64,000 bases of DNA from Coemansia sp. RSA 487 (GCA_027577595.1 JANBRJ010000016.1:1-64000); one strand, 5' to 3'. Positions 1 through 11,242 are shown, counted from the stretch's first letter. The notes: generated by a model not told the origin, from the letters alone. Numbers and translations: made by a program.

Positions 1-650
1 AGATTTTGTACCTATTAACTGGCGGTTATCGATGAACTGGGACGCATGCCTTGTTTCCTGTGAATAAGGGTGCGTTCTGGCGAGGCATCACGATACTGGG
101 GTTTATACTCCCTAGGTAAGTAGTAAAGGCTGCATGTCTATAAGAGTGTAAAAAAGGGTGTGTTGGTTTTCTGCGATACTGAATGCTAATATGCTCTGCT
201 GTTCTGTTCTGTTCTGTTTTTTTTTCTTTATCGTTCCCCTCTCCCTGTCTGCGACGCAAAACCAACGCCAACCGACGCCGCCAACGCTTTGCTGCCCACG
301 CGCAAACATCGTCCTCCGACACGGCGCAAATTACCTTGTCACCTGGCGCGAAGCTGTTATATTTTTTACGTTAAATTCTTTTCGCTTAAGCGCAAAATCT
401 TTTGCACAGAATAGCACATCCTTTATATGGCGTACATGCATGCTCAATCGAACTATACTTATTAGGTGTGTGAAAATGGGTTGGCTTTTGTATTTTTTTT
501 CGAGTTGAAAATTTGGTGATTTTTGAGGTTTCACAGAAATTAAAACACAACACAAGCTTTCGTCATTGCTTGTTTTTCCTTCACTTTCTTTCTCATTCCC
601 ACTTCCTATCACAAAACATCTTTCTGGTTTGCTTATTTGTTTCATATATA
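1..650. other. Left-edge non-coding stretch, upstream of the BRO1 gene
   Basis: I see no gene I can support here. Short open frames exist on both strands, but they start at non-ATG codons or have a composition unlike the neighbouring genes. There is a short tandem of a TTCTG pentamer running into a T-tract near 200-230, and T-rich blocks at about 490-660 that look like promoter or 5' leader sequence. An in-frame extension of the next gene back to 513 would encode a Phe/Leu-rich stretch that looks like translated leader rather than protein. Confidence 0.5.
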
Positions 651-2981
651 ATGTTTTTATTCAGACAGGCGCTGCCCGACAAGGATGGCAACGACAATTC
701 GACGCTTCTTGCAGTAAAGTTCAAAACAACGGAGAGGACGATATTTGCAACACCGCTGGCCAACTACATTGCGTCGTCGTACGCTGAGCCGCCCGAGGCA
801 TACCGCGACGACCTGCGTATTCTGGACGAGCTGCGAGAGTCGGCTACCGCAGCGCTGGACGTAAACACTAGCGTATTGAAACGCAACACACGGTACTACG
901 GGCAGCTATCGTTTATTCTGTCAAAGTTCCCAGCAGACGTCAATGTCCAATTTAAGTGGTACAATGCGTTTGACTGTGATTCCTCAGTATCGTGCCAGGA
1001 CCTGTATTTTGAGAAAGCTGCAGTGCTGTTCAATGTCGGTGCCATATACTCGCAGCTAGCATGTAGGGAGAGCCGCAACGACAAGGAGAGTTTGAACAGG
1101 GCATTCGGGTACTTCCAGAGCGCAGCCGGGACATTTGCGTGCTTGCAGCGGAAAGTGGTAAGCGAGACGCGCACGCAAGTGACTACGGATCTGTCGGCAT
1201 ACATGCTGACGACGCTGGAAAACTTGATGCTGTGCCAGGCGCAAGAGTGCGTGTGGCATAGGTCGGTACTCGGCCACATGAAGGATGCCAATGTTGCGCG
1301 GGTTGCGCAGCAAGTGGCCGAGTTCTACGATCTGGCAATCGAGTCTGGGTCGCAGGGCTCGCTTGCTGGCACGATTCCGGCCCACTGGCTCGATCACTTC
1401 AAGGTCAAGCGCCTGTATTTTTACGCCGAGGCACAGTACCGCAAGGCGCTGGACTGCTTGGCCGGCAGCCATTACGGCGAGGAAGTCGCAAGGCTGCGGA
1501 TGGCCCAGGATCACTGCAGCCAGGCTGCAGAGCTGGTGGCGTACGACCAGCGGTGGTCCAAGACCCTGCGTGCTGCGGTTATAGACATGGTTAGATCGCT
1601 GCAGGAGCTGGTGTCCAGCAACTGCACACGGGCTGAGCGCGATAATGACGTCATATATCTGGACCCTGTACCCGCAGCGTCGTCGCTTGCAGGGATCACA
1701 CCGTACAAGCTGGCGCAGCCCATAGCGCCGGAGATCGTGCAGAACCCGGGCAAGTATCTGGGCGAGGAAGAGCTGGGCCCCCCGCTGTTCAAGGGCCTAG
1801 TGCCGTTTGTCATTCACCAGGCGGCCAGCCTCTACGAGGACAGGAAGGAGCAGCTGGTCAACAAAGATCTGATCACATCGCTGGACGAGCTGACGGCTGA
1901 CTGCGAAGCTGTTCTCAGTTCGCTGAATCTGCCTAACGCACTCGAGGCGATCCAGAAGCCCGTGGGCTTGCCGCCCAACATCTTGGTTGGTGCCGACGAG
2001 ATCCGGTCCGAGGGCGGCTTCCTTGGCATCAAGCGCCTTCTAGACAACGCAACCGACGCCAACGCTCGCGCCACATCGATGGTTGATGCCTCGGAGCGTG
2101 CGCTCGACGATGAGGCACGTGAGGACTTGCGTGTCAGACAGGGCGCGGTTGCAAACTCGGCCAGGGCCAAGCGCACCGAGTCCTCGGACCTGACAAACTC
2201 GCTGCGCGCAGATATTGCCAAGTACCGCGATATCGTGCAAAAAGCACGCGAAAGCGATGCAACGATCGGCGGCCAGGTTGACACGTGGTCCAAGTTCTTT
2301 GCGCTCCTTGGGTCGCCGCGCGAAGAGCTCGAGCGACAAGTGCCGTCGACCACAGTAAACCCGATCACTGACCCGCACCACACGCAAATAGTCGAGCGAC
2401 TCCAGCAGTACCTGAACGAAGTGACGCTGATGAGGCGCGAGCGGCTCAAGTCTGTGGAGAAGCTGAGGCGCACGGCAAACGAGGATGATGTTACGCCGGC
2501 GCTTAACGAGGAGATGCAGCGGCTGGCGGCGCTGACGGCCTCGGCTACATCGATCGTTAAATTCGAGGTACATCAGTTTGAGGACCTGTTTGCGCAGCGG
2601 TTGGACAAGTACGGGTCGTGGCGCAAGTACATTGACGAGGAGCGGGAGGCACAGGCGGAGCTTCTGGACAGCATCAGGGAGGCAAACCAGGCGTTCCTGA
2701 TGGCGCGATCCAGCCACCCGCTGTTGCAGCAGCGGCAAAAGGCGCTGAGTAACCTGGAGACCGCAATCAAGCGGTTTCGTGAGGCGTCGTTCAACCTCCA
2801 TGATGGCACGCGCTTCTACGCGACGCTGGAGTCGGAGCTTGCGAGACTCAAGGAAAACTGCCTGGACTTTGCAATGGCCAGGCACTTGGATGCCCTTGAT
2901 CTTGTCGGTGCAGGCCATGGCGAGATCCCCGACGATCTTTCAAAGACACCGCCCGGATCGTCGTCACAGATAAGCAGCAGC

Positions 2982-3022
<41 letters not shown>

Positions 3023-3650
3023 GCAGCATCGGTGCTATGAAAATGGCACCAGATACACGTACGATATTTCTGGTCGGCCATCAACAGCTACATTGCCCAT
3101 GATGCCACCGCTTGCTTCGCCAATAGGTAGCAGCAGCCAGGCTATTCCACCACAGCCCGCATCGGCGTCATCTGCGGTGCCACCGCAGCATTATCCACAG
3201 CCACCTACACCATCAATGCCAAACAACGGGTCTTTCCGCGATACCTACGATCAGGGCCACATGCGATCTGTATCAAATCCCGCCACCGTCCAAGGGACAC
3301 GCGAGGAGCTTGAGTGGCTGCAGTTCAACCTGCGCAGAGAAGAGCTCGAGTTCCGCAAAACTGTGTTTGCACAGGAGCAGGATCTCGAAACCAAGCGGGT
3401 GCGGCTGGAGGAGCGCCGGCTAGATATCAAGAGACACGAGTTGGATCTGGAAGGGAAAAGAGTCGATATGCAGCAGCGCCAAATGGATCTCCAGCTGGAA
3501 ACCATGAAGTCCATGTCGACTATGCTGAACCAGATGACAAAGCAGATGAGTAATATGCTTGAAACCGCTCCAGCACAAGCACATGCTGTTGTTTCTGACG
3601 AGACTGCTAGCAATACAGGTAAAGAAAATGATGGCAGCGCACAGGAGTGA
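651..3650 (+). CDS. BRO1-domain protein (Bro1/ALIX/Rim20 family)
   Basis: This 999-residue protein has a BRO1 domain at about residues 17-370. It opens with the family's typical segment in which a substrate-like strand leads into PLANYIASSY, and continues through the conserved FEKAAVLFNVGAIYSQLA helix. A V-shaped, coiled-coil middle (about 400-740) follows, then a polyglutamine tract (about 776-793), a Pro/Ser-rich linker and a long charged helix (about 880-980). In this family the BRO1 domain binds ESCRT-III Snf7 on endosomes; Bro1/ALIX acts in multivesicular body sorting and Rim20/PalA in alkaline-pH signalling. The sequence does not decide between them. I chose the ATG at 651 because the frame upstream of it encodes leader-like hydrophobic residues. 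An acceptor-like TTCAGACAG lies just after this ATG, so an extra 5' exon is possible. The terminal heptad-rich helix after the Pro-rich linker is not a standard part of the family. Confidence 0.85.
2984..3027 (+). repeat. CAG/CAA tract in the BRO1 gene
   Basis: This mixed CAG/CAA run encodes about 15 consecutive Gln between the V domain and the Pro-rich linker. CAA interruptions suggest selection for the protein run rather than only repeat slippage. Confidence 0.9.
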
Positions 3651-3812
3651 ATTGCACTAGAGTTCTTCGCAGCTTTTCCATTCTAAACAATGTACCCGTG
3701 TTTATTTTTTCTAATGCTCAATGTATTTTTTTTTACATAAAGATGTGTCAAATTGAATAGATAAAAAATATGTAGAAAAAGGGGGAGATCCATGTAAGTA
3801 GTAGAGCCAAGA

Positions 3813-5872
3813 CTAGTGGTTGTGCTCAGGAGCATCCAGATCCTCCATTCCACGACGGCGTCCAAGCCAAGTTTCCTTCACGGCCTGGGTACTCTGCACA
3901 ACGCGCTCGGCTCTTATTTTAGAGGTCACTGCGGCAAGATCCAGGCCTAGCGCCTGGACGATGAAGTCGCCTATATCTGTGTTCTCGTGGTTTCCGCGCA
4001 AGAGGTCCGCATCCTTTCCGTACGCATACAGGTTGACATCAACAGCGCTATGTCCGTGTGTCGCCCAGCCCAGTTGAGCGCGGTTGGAGATGGCATTGCT
4101 CAGCAGCTGACGGAGGTTGACAGAGTCTGTCTCTCTGGCCACAGCCAGGATCTCCTCATGCGTGGCATCATTGATGCCCATCCACTCGGAGAACACTTTA
4201 TCGCGCACCATCTTGTACCTGTCGTCATCGCCATTACCCGCACTCGTATCCGGCTGATGTGGCAGAAGCTGGTACGAGATGTACTCGATCGAATGCTTGA
4301 CCGGCTCAAGCGCATATGGATTCCACAGGTATTCGGGATACTCGGATGTCAGCTGCTTTGCCACAGAGAAGCCGCCGGTCTCGTGGTCAGACACGCTGAT
4401 CAACACGGTGTCGGGGTTCTTGTCAACAAACTTGCGCACAACAGACACAGCATCCCAGTAAGCGAGAATGTCGCGCACATGGGCGGCAGGATCGTTGGTG
4501 TGCGCGGCCATGTCGATGCGGCTGCCCTCGATCATCAAGAAGAAGCCTGCGTTCTTTTTGTGCGTAGCATGCCCCAGGATCTCTAGCGCCTTTCCAGCCA
4601 TTTCTGCCAGAGAAGGCTGGACCTTGGGATCGCGGTCGATTTCGTAGTCCATATGCGACGAAGCAAAGGTGCCCAGAAGCGGCAGCAGATGCGCGTTTCT
4701 CGAGTCGAGGACATCAAATTCTTTGCGCGAAGCCAGCGTTGTATAGCCATTCTTTTGGGCCTCGCCCCACAAATCACGGTCATCCAAGCGGCAGCTCTGC
4801 ATTCCGTTTGGCTGCGAGCTGCCAACAAAATGGCACTGGCCACCACCAAACATAAGGTCAACCATAGGACCAAGTGAATAGTTGCCAATCTGGTATTCTG
4901 CAATAAGATCCTCCATGTTGCGACTGGTAGCGTGTGAGGAGAAGGCGGCAGGAGTGGCGTGGGTGATGCGGCTTGTGGCAACAAGACCAGTTGCCATCCC
5001 GCGCTGGAGCTTTGCAGCCTCGAGGACTGTGCCACAGGGTGTCTTCTTGTCGTCGACTCCAATTGCGCCGTTGTATGACTTCATCTGGCATGAAAACGCA
5101 GTAGCGCCAGCAGCAGAGTCGGTAATAAGCGAGTCACTTGACCGGGTGCGCGAGGAACCGACAAGGATCTCATCCAGCGGGCTCTGGTACGAAATGGTAA
5201 AGTTGCGGGTTCTTTGCATGTAGTTGCGAGCCATCGTCTCGGACGCAGGACCAAAGCCATCGCTTATCATCAGGATGACGTTGCGCTTCTTGGACCGCTG
5301 TATCCAGTTGATTCCATTGAAGTAGAACCAGAACATACCCACAACGGAAACACACACAAGTGACACAACGGTTGCCCAGAACAAGCGACTCTACAGACAA
5401 AATGCCCAAGGGTAATATGCCATACAAAGAAAAATAATACATAGCGTTGTTAGTTGTTGTCGTTCAGAAGATTGTTGTGTGCACAGTACAGTGCCAAGAG
5501 GCTTGGGTCCTTTCAAGGCCGGTCTACTTTCCTCCTAAAAGAGAAAAGAGAAGAGCTGGGGCTTTCCTCACTTTGGAAGAAGGAAAGGCAATGCTCATTT
5601 GGCAAACACAAGAAAGGGGGTGGAAATATTACCTTGCGTGTGCGACTACGGGCACCAAGAGTCACGCCATAGTAAAGAGTATCGTTATCCGAAACTTCCA
5701 AGGCAGTTGAGGAGCGGCGAGACATATCGAATAACTCATTGTCCTCAACGTCGGCAGCGTCAGAGTCGTCTTGGACAGCGAAATGCACACCGGCCTCCTC
5801 AGCACTAGCCCTGCGAATGGCTGTATATGGCACACGTCTCGGCACCATTGGCTTTTCCTTCAAGGAGCGCAT
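3813..5872 (-). CDS. PHO8: Alkaline phosphatase, Pho8-like, two exons
   Basis: This is a vacuolar-type metal-dependent alkaline phosphatase that hydrolyses phosphomonoesters. I read two exons, 5872-5633 and 5390-3813, joined in phase 0 across a 242-base intron. The intron has donor GTAATA, an ACTAAC branch site at 5449-5454 and acceptor CTGTAG. The product is 605 residues. Exon 1 supplies an acidic 80-residue cytoplasmic tail. A membrane segment follows at about 83-104, as in the type II membrane protein Pho8. The catalytic signature ITDSAAGAT places the nucleophile Ser near residue 172, and metal-ligand motifs HETGG and THGHSA are present. The downstream reading frame alone lacks an ATG where the homology begins (its first codons are AGT CGC TTG), which is why the upstream exon is needed. 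The gene converges on the BRO1 gene. Confidence 0.9.
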
Positions 5873-6353
5873 AAAAGTAGAAAAATACTGGGGTTTTAGT
5901 GAAAGAAAAAAGAAATGTATGTGGGGTGGAAATTCAAGGAACTTTGGGTGGAAAGCAAATAAGTGGAAATAAAAAGTATAACAATGGACAGACGACGGAA
6001 AGTGGAAGAGAAGGGGTGGGCTTTTTTGCTTGCTGCCAAGAGGTGAAATATATGTGTGTAAGCAACAGGGCTCGACATACAGTCGCGGATATTACAGCTC
6101 TTTGAAAGAGAGCAACAGCAGTTCTTGCATTTCCCTTTGTTGATGCGACAGTGTAAGCGGGCTATCTTTTTCTTTGTATAGACGAGCTTTCAGCGAGTGC
6201 ACATTATTAATGGTCCCACCAGGCACAAAGCCATTTTGAACAGTGGTGAGTTTCGCTTGTATTTCATTGCGCTTGCGCTTGCATTATATATTTTACATCT
6301 TCAAGCAGAAACAGAAACAGCGCTGTAAAGCCAATGTAGTACTAGGAATGTAT
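5873..6353. other. Intergenic stretch between the phosphatase and RRP40
   Basis: This stretch lies upstream of the phosphatase gene and downstream of RRP40, both on the minus strand. It is A/T-rich with purine runs. I see no gene, tRNA or repeat in it. Confidence 0.5.
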
Positions 6354-7073
6354 TTATTGCTTCTCAAGAAGTTCCTTCACCATCTGCTTGCATTGATTTG
6401 CGCTTAGAAACTCGGAGTTTTTGATTGCGTTTGTCACAAGGACAGTTGTGGCGGAAGCTTCGGTGTTTACCCAGACGCGGCCATTGAGGCCAATGGCAGT
6501 CTCGAACGGGATCTCCGAGCCAAGCGCATTCAGAACTGGCGCCTTCGAGTCCATTAGACGACGAGCCAAGCCGAGCGAGCACTTGAACATAAACCCGCTG
6601 CTAAGCTCACCATATCCTTCGGACTTTCCTGTATGTGAGTTGTAGCATTCAAGCTCGGGGTCCATCACCGAGTTTGCCACAACCACCCGCCCGTAGACCA
6701 CGGTCCCAATCGCCAGGTTTGGCTTGTTGCGCCGCGTGGCTCCTTCGAACGCCAGCAGCGGAAGCAGCGCGTCGTGTGCAGACCCAATGTCTACTCGGTA
6801 TCCCTCGCCGTGTCTGGCGACAACGACACCAACAACCGGCTCACCCTCCGAAGGCACATATCTCCGCTTGTTGCCAACTACCCACCATTGGTTGTTGTCA
6901 GTATTGTTGTGTAGCACACCAGATGCCACGGCGCTTACTTGCTCGCCGATCTGTGCCAACCCTGGCCCGAGCCGAAGCACACTGCTATTTCCGTCAGCCG
7001 ACTCGCTGCCTCCATCGCTGCCAAGGGACGTATTTACCACGTCGCCTGGAATAACGATCTTTGTGTCTACCAT
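6354..7073 (-). CDS. RRP40: Exosome cap subunit Rrp40 (EXOSC3)
   Basis: This 239-residue protein matches the size of yeast Rrp40 (240). An N-terminal beta domain is followed by an S1-like RNA-binding domain (about 75-150) that starts at PVVGVVVARHGEGYRVDIG, then a KH-type domain ending in FETAIGLNGRVWVNT. Rrp40 sits on the S1/KH cap of the RNA exosome, the 3'-5' decay and processing machine of nucleus and cytoplasm. I use the ATG at 7073 because the longer frame upstream encodes Phe/Leu-rich leader-like residues and the family begins close to this Met. The gene is divergent from PEX19. A second exosome subunit, RRP42, lies about 50 kb away. Confidence 0.93.
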   Translation of the reverse strand: MVDTKIVIPGDVVNTSLGSDGGSESADGNSSVLRLGPGLAQIGEQVSAVASGVLHNNTDNNQWWVVGNKRRYVPSEGEPVVGVVVARHGEGYRVDIGSAHDALLPLLAFEGATRRNKPNLAIGTVVYGRVVVANSVMDPELECYNSHTGKSEGYGELSSGFMFKCSLGLARRLMDSKAPVLNALGSEIPFETAIGLNGRVWVNTEASATTVLVTNAIKNSEFLSANQCKQMVKELLEKQ

Positions 7074-7476
7074 TTCAAGTCTATTCCGTCGTGTATCAAT
7101 TGAATCAAAGAACGTGAAGAACAGGTGAGAATTAAATTGAATGCACAAGAGAAAGAAAGCTTTTGGTAGACTTTTTTGATTCAGTAGAAAAATAAAGGGA
7201 CAGTTCGGCTTGAGTCGAGTCAGATTCAGAGGCAGATAGTGTTGAAAAATCACATGCACAGAGAGAACGGTAGATATATGATATATGAGAAAATGGCGCT
7301 GCTGCCATATCTTTTCACCTTTTCTTTCATATTAATTTTCTACTTTATTGCCTATTGAACTAAAAAAAGGAGGTTTAACTAGCTCCTTATCCTTGAACTA
7401 CTTTTTACATCCCTGAAATACACAGCCGGTATATTTGCTTGTACTTTGATCGAAATAACCGTAGACAAGATACCAA
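7074..7476. other. Divergent promoter region RRP40/PEX19
   Basis: About 400 A/T-rich bases separate the divergent start codons of RRP40 and PEX19. No further gene is visible. Confidence 0.5.
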
Positions 7477-7557
7477 ATGACAAACATTCCTCCAAATGAC
7501 GATGAGCTTGACGAGCTCCTCGACGATGCCTTTGAACAGTTTGATGCCACGTCACCC

Positions 7558-7590
<33 letters not shown>

Positions 7591-8466
7591 GCTTCAACAA
7601 CAGATATGCAAAAGCCTACAGCCAAGCAGCCTTCTAGCACAAGCACAAACACAAAGGATTCTTCTGCAGATACAAACTTTGAAGAAGAGTTTGCCCGCCA
7701 ACTTGCCAAGGGCATGGAGGATCTCCTGAAGGAATCGTCGGACTCTGGCGCAGACAATACCGTCAATGAGACCGAAATGAAGGCAGCGATAGATCAGCTA
7801 CTAAAGCAGATGGGCACCTTGCAAACCGATCTCGACCATGCAGATGCTAAGAAGAAAACACCAGAGAAGAGCGCACAGTCACCAACACCACTATCACACA
7901 GCACGGAGCAAGCAGACGAGACTAAAGCAGATGGAGGCAGCGGAGCAGCACAGGGAACATCGTTCCAGGACAAGATCAAGGCTACGATGGATAAGCTCAA
8001 GGAGAGTGCAGATCGTGCAGATGCCGAAACCGAGAGCGGAGCCGGCGACATGGATGTGCTTGACGAGCTTATGCGGCAGATGGACGGTGCTGGCGATGAC
8101 ACTCAGCTGGACTCTCTTGTCGACGACGTGATCGGCCAGCTGATGTCCAAGGAGGTTCTCGAGCAGCCCCTCAAGGATCTGGATAAGCAGTATCCAAAGT
8201 ATTTAGAGAAAAACAAAGATTCGCTGCCAGCTGAGGAGTATGAGCGCTACCAGAAGCAGCACGATTACGTAAAACAGATCCTAGCTCTTTTTGAGCAGCT
8301 GGACGACAACTCGGTCAACGACGAGCGGATTGTGAACCTGATGCAGAAGATGCAGGACTGCGGACAGCCGCCTAACGAGCTTCTCAAGACGATGGCTCCC
8401 GATATGGAGCTGGACGAGAACGGTGAGGTCAAGATTCCCGAGATGCCCAACTGCACAATAATGTAG
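7477..8466 (+). CDS. PEX19: Peroxin Pex19, membrane-protein import receptor
   Basis: This 329-residue, acidic, largely helical protein ends in CTIM, a farnesylation CaaX box, as Pex19 does. The N-terminus carries the Pex3-binding-like segment DDELDELLDDAFEQF, followed by a CAG-coded run of ten glutamines. The C-terminal half has the conserved cargo-binding region, including SKEVLEQPLKDL. Pex19 is the cytosolic chaperone and import receptor for peroxisomal membrane proteins, and farnesylation raises its cargo affinity. The gene for the farnesyltransferase alpha subunit lies 1.7 kb downstream on the same strand. Confidence 0.95.
7561..7590 (+). repeat. Pure CAG tract in PEX19
   Basis: Ten consecutive CAG/CAA codons, almost all CAG, encode Gln in the disordered part after the N-terminal Pex3-binding-like segment. 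Confidence 0.9.
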
Positions 8467-8544
8467 CAAACGACAAACTCTGCGATAGCTTGAAGCACAG
8501 CAGCAAGAGCAGATAAAGCGTTTCTTTGTTTTACAAGTTAAGCT

Positions 8545-8550
8545 CACGTG
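8545..8550. promoter_or_regulatory. CACGTG E-box upstream of the ATG14-like gene
   Basis: This is a palindromic CACGTG about 180 bases before the ATG at 8729. In fungi this core is bound by bHLH factors of the Cbf1/Pho4 type. Its function here is inferred from position only. Confidence 0.3.
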
Positions 8551-8728
8551 CAATTGCCAGTGGCCTAAATAAAACTGGAAAGGGGGTCATGAAATCGCTT
8601 GCCGTTTTTCCTACTGCTTTTCTCTTTTCCCGGAGTTTTTCTTTCTTTTTCCCACTGAATTTTACAAATACAGGCTCAATTCCAGTCCTTTTTATTTATT
8701 TCTGAATGTCAGTGCGCCAAGGAGTCCA

Positions 8729-9898
8729 ATGAAATGCAGCGTTTGTAGAAATACCAGGCTCAAGTGCTACTGTGGAGAATGTGTAAAAGACCGCGCATTC
8801 CAGCACAAATGGATAGTCGGTCAGGTACACACTCCGACCGATGCAGAGCCAGAAACTAGACCTCTCTCCAGTTTTCTCTTGACAACTTCATCTGGCACTG
8901 AGCAGCTATATGAATATCAGATAGGCAGTCTGCAAGCAAGACGTCAGCGTGTAGCAATACTCCGAGCGCGAATAAAAGTGCGTGAGAAGCTCGTGGTGGA
9001 AGCACAGCAAGCCCGTGACATAATGATAAATGAGCTGGAAAGACGACGAACACGCGTGGTAGACCTCAAGCAGACTGTAGTCAAGAAACTGAATGAGCGA
9101 AGCACACAGGAGTCAAAGAAGGCGAAGAGAAAGGCTGCTGTTTGTCAAGAGGTACAAGATGTGCTGCGCACGGACCGAGGAATCCTTGCAAAGACGCTGT
9201 GTGATGTTGTTGGGCTACAGTTGGATATGCCTACACTTGAGAGGAGCGAAGAGGAAGAAGAGGAAGAGGAAGAGTATCCGTTTGTTGAAATGGACAACCA
9301 GCGACGCCTGTTTGGATTGCCGTGGCCAGGAAGCGAGGACTGGGCCAAATACCCAAGCGACTATATCAATGCTTGTGTCGGCCACTGCATCCACATCCTC
9401 AGTGTGCTTTCGCACTACTTTCACACCGATCTGCCTTTCTACATATCCAAACGCGGGCCCGGCCTGTACATTCGTCCCAACTGGCGCGAGGTGGAGATAG
9501 GTGAGGCCGAGCTAAGCATTAGGGACAGCAATCGTGCCAGCTTTATCGTGGGACTGAGCATGTTGTTTTTCGATATCGCCTACTTGTGCCATCGCCAGGG
9601 CGTGCGGGTGCATGCGGAGCATATCACCGATGCTATTGAAAACATGCGGCAGGCGGTGCGGGCTGCTCGAGCCAAGCACGAGAACGAAGCGCGTACGCGA
9701 TTGCCGTTTATGCTGGACATTTACTCGGTAGCGCAAGAGGTTACTAAAATGTACATAGTTGCTGATGACAGCCTCCAATGGCATGGGTCCGAAGACACTT
9801 TGTGCGAACAGGTCAATGGGATGCTGCTTCGCCTGCATCTTTGTGACGATGCCATTGACAGTGCCGATTACGAGGAAGAGAGTTGGGCTGTTATATGA
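8729..9898 (+). CDS. ATG14: Atg14/Barkor-like autophagy protein
   Basis: The product has 389 residues. The extreme N-terminus has paired cysteines (C3, C6, C13, C15, C18), matching the cysteine-repeat start of Atg14/Barkor. A long coiled coil follows (about 70-160), then an acidic Glu run near 172-181. The C-terminal region carries the family's INA..GHCIHILSVLSHYF helix and a later AxFIVGLSMLFFDIAYLC helix. Atg14 targets the Vps34-Vps15-Vps30/Beclin PI3-kinase complex I to autophagosome formation sites. The related UVRAG/Vps38 branch lacks this cysteine start, so Atg14 is the better fit, although the family is weakly conserved. Confidence 0.7.
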   Translation: MKCSVCRNTRLKCYCGECVKDRAFQHKWIVGQVHTPTDAEPETRPLSSFLLTTSSGTEQLYEYQIGSLQARRQRVAILRARIKVREKLVVEAQQARDIMINELERRRTRVVDLKQTVVKKLNERSTQESKKAKRKAAVCQEVQDVLRTDRGILAKTLCDVVGLQLDMPTLERSEEEEEEEEEYPFVEMDNQRRLFGLPWPGSEDWAKYPSDYINACVGHCIHILSVLSHYFHTDLPFYISKRGPGLYIRPNWREVEIGEAELSIRDSNRASFIVGLSMLFFDIAYLCHRQGVRVHAEHITDAIENMRQAVRAARAKHENEARTRLPFMLDIYSVAQEVTKMYIVADDSLQWHGSEDTLCEQVNGMLLRLHLCDDAIDSADYEEESWAVI

Positions 9899-10150
9899 GC
9901 ATGCTCCTCCAGATTTTTTTTTTCAAAATGAAAATGGTTGGGTTGCTGCAGTCGTCATCGTTGTCGTTTTGGCTCTTTGCCACGTTTCTTTGTGGTCGTT
10001 TTACCCTGTCCTTTGACATTTGCATTTTCGTCTTTCTCTTTTTCTTCATTGTTCTGTCCAAACCATTTGCTAACTGTTTTTTTGATACAATTATTATACA
10101 CCAACTATACCAGACCAACAGGCTCTTATTTTAATTCGCACGCTATTACC

Positions 10151-11224
10151 ATGGGTGAATCGAACAAGAATGACGACGATAAGGGATGCCGTGTGCCCTT
10201 AAAGGAGCAAGAGGAGTGGAAGGATGTGACGCCTATTCCGCAGGAGGAAGAAATCAACACGGTTTGTCCTATTGCCTACACTGACGAATACAGCGACATG
10301 ATGAGCTATTTGCGCGCAGTCATGGCCAAATGCGAAGTATCTCAAAGGGCGCTTGATCTGACCGGCAGAATCATCAAGGTCAATCCTGGTCACTATACTG
10401 TGTGGATGTACCGCAAGAAGCTGGTGGAAGACCTTGACACGGACAGCGAGAGCGAGCTCAGTTGGGTTACAGAGATATCCGAAATACACCACAAGAACTA
10501 CCAACTGTGGCACTACAGGGAGGCGCTGATCTCCCGCTTATTGGACCCCAGGACTGTCGAGGATCTAACCCAAGACCAGCTCGTAAACAACCCAGTAATC
10601 AGGAGAGAGCTTCTTTTCGCCTCTAACGCCATAGACGGCGATTCAAAGAACTTCCACGCATGGTCATATCGCCAATGGATAGTCAGGACATACGGCATAT
10701 GGGACCAGGAGCTTGTGTTTATCGAGACCATGATCAATGAGGATGTCAGAAACAACTCTGCCTGGAACCAAAGGTACTTTGTACTCATGGGAAACGGCCG
10801 TGGCAAGCCAGCTAGGGAACTCGAGCCGTCGTCTCTGGAGGACGCACTCGCAGACAGAGAAATCGATTATGCTATCGAAAAGATAAAGCTAGCACCGAAC
10901 AACGAGAGCCCCTGGTCGTATATCACTGGTTTGCTTTTGCGGCATGCACCAGCAAAGCTCTATAACACCCTTCTTCCAAAGTTACAGGAGCTAGCTGCTG
11001 CAGGAGGCGAATATGCTATTTCTATGACAGGCACGCCAATGTACTGGTCGACACTGGTTGATATTTATGAGCAACAGGCCCAGGCCCTGCCAGACCAAGC
11101 AAACGCATTGCTAGCCAATGCAAGAGACGCTTGCGATCTGCTGGCATCAGACCATGACCCGATGCGCAATAGGTACTGGGATTTCCGCAAGTCCCAGCTT
11201 ACCGTTGGAAATGCAAGCAACTAG
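10151..11224 (+). CDS. RAM2: Protein farnesyltransferase/GGTase-I alpha subunit
   Basis: This 357-residue protein contains tandem prenyltransferase-alpha repeats, each with the family's W-x-Y/H-R core: VWMYRKKLV, LWHYREALI, AWSYRQWIV and AWNQRYFVL. Ram2 is the common alpha subunit of farnesyltransferase and geranylgeranyltransferase I. It pairs with a catalytic beta subunit to lipidate CaaX proteins such as Ras, a-factor and Pex19. I chose the ATG at 10151. The frame extends upstream to 9938, but that part encodes a Phe/Ser-rich run typical of a translated leader. The gene converges on RAI1 with only 18 bases between stop codons. Confidence 0.93.
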   Translation: MGESNKNDDDKGCRVPLKEQEEWKDVTPIPQEEEINTVCPIAYTDEYSDMMSYLRAVMAKCEVSQRALDLTGRIIKVNPGHYTVWMYRKKLVEDLDTDSESELSWVTEISEIHHKNYQLWHYREALISRLLDPRTVEDLTQDQLVNNPVIRRELLFASNAIDGDSKNFHAWSYRQWIVRTYGIWDQELVFIETMINEDVRNNSAWNQRYFVLMGNGRGKPARELEPSSLEDALADREIDYAIEKIKLAPNNESPWSYITGLLLRHAPAKLYNTLLPKLQELAAAGGEYAISMTGTPMYWSTLVDIYEQQAQALPDQANALLANARDACDLLASDHDPMRNRYWDFRKSQLTVGNASN

Positions 11225-11242
11225 AGCAGAAACCTGTTTTAT

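Noticed and set aside
26-322. A 98-codon minus-strand frame at the left edge
   Set aside because: It starts at GTG, has no domain features and ends in repetitive sequence.
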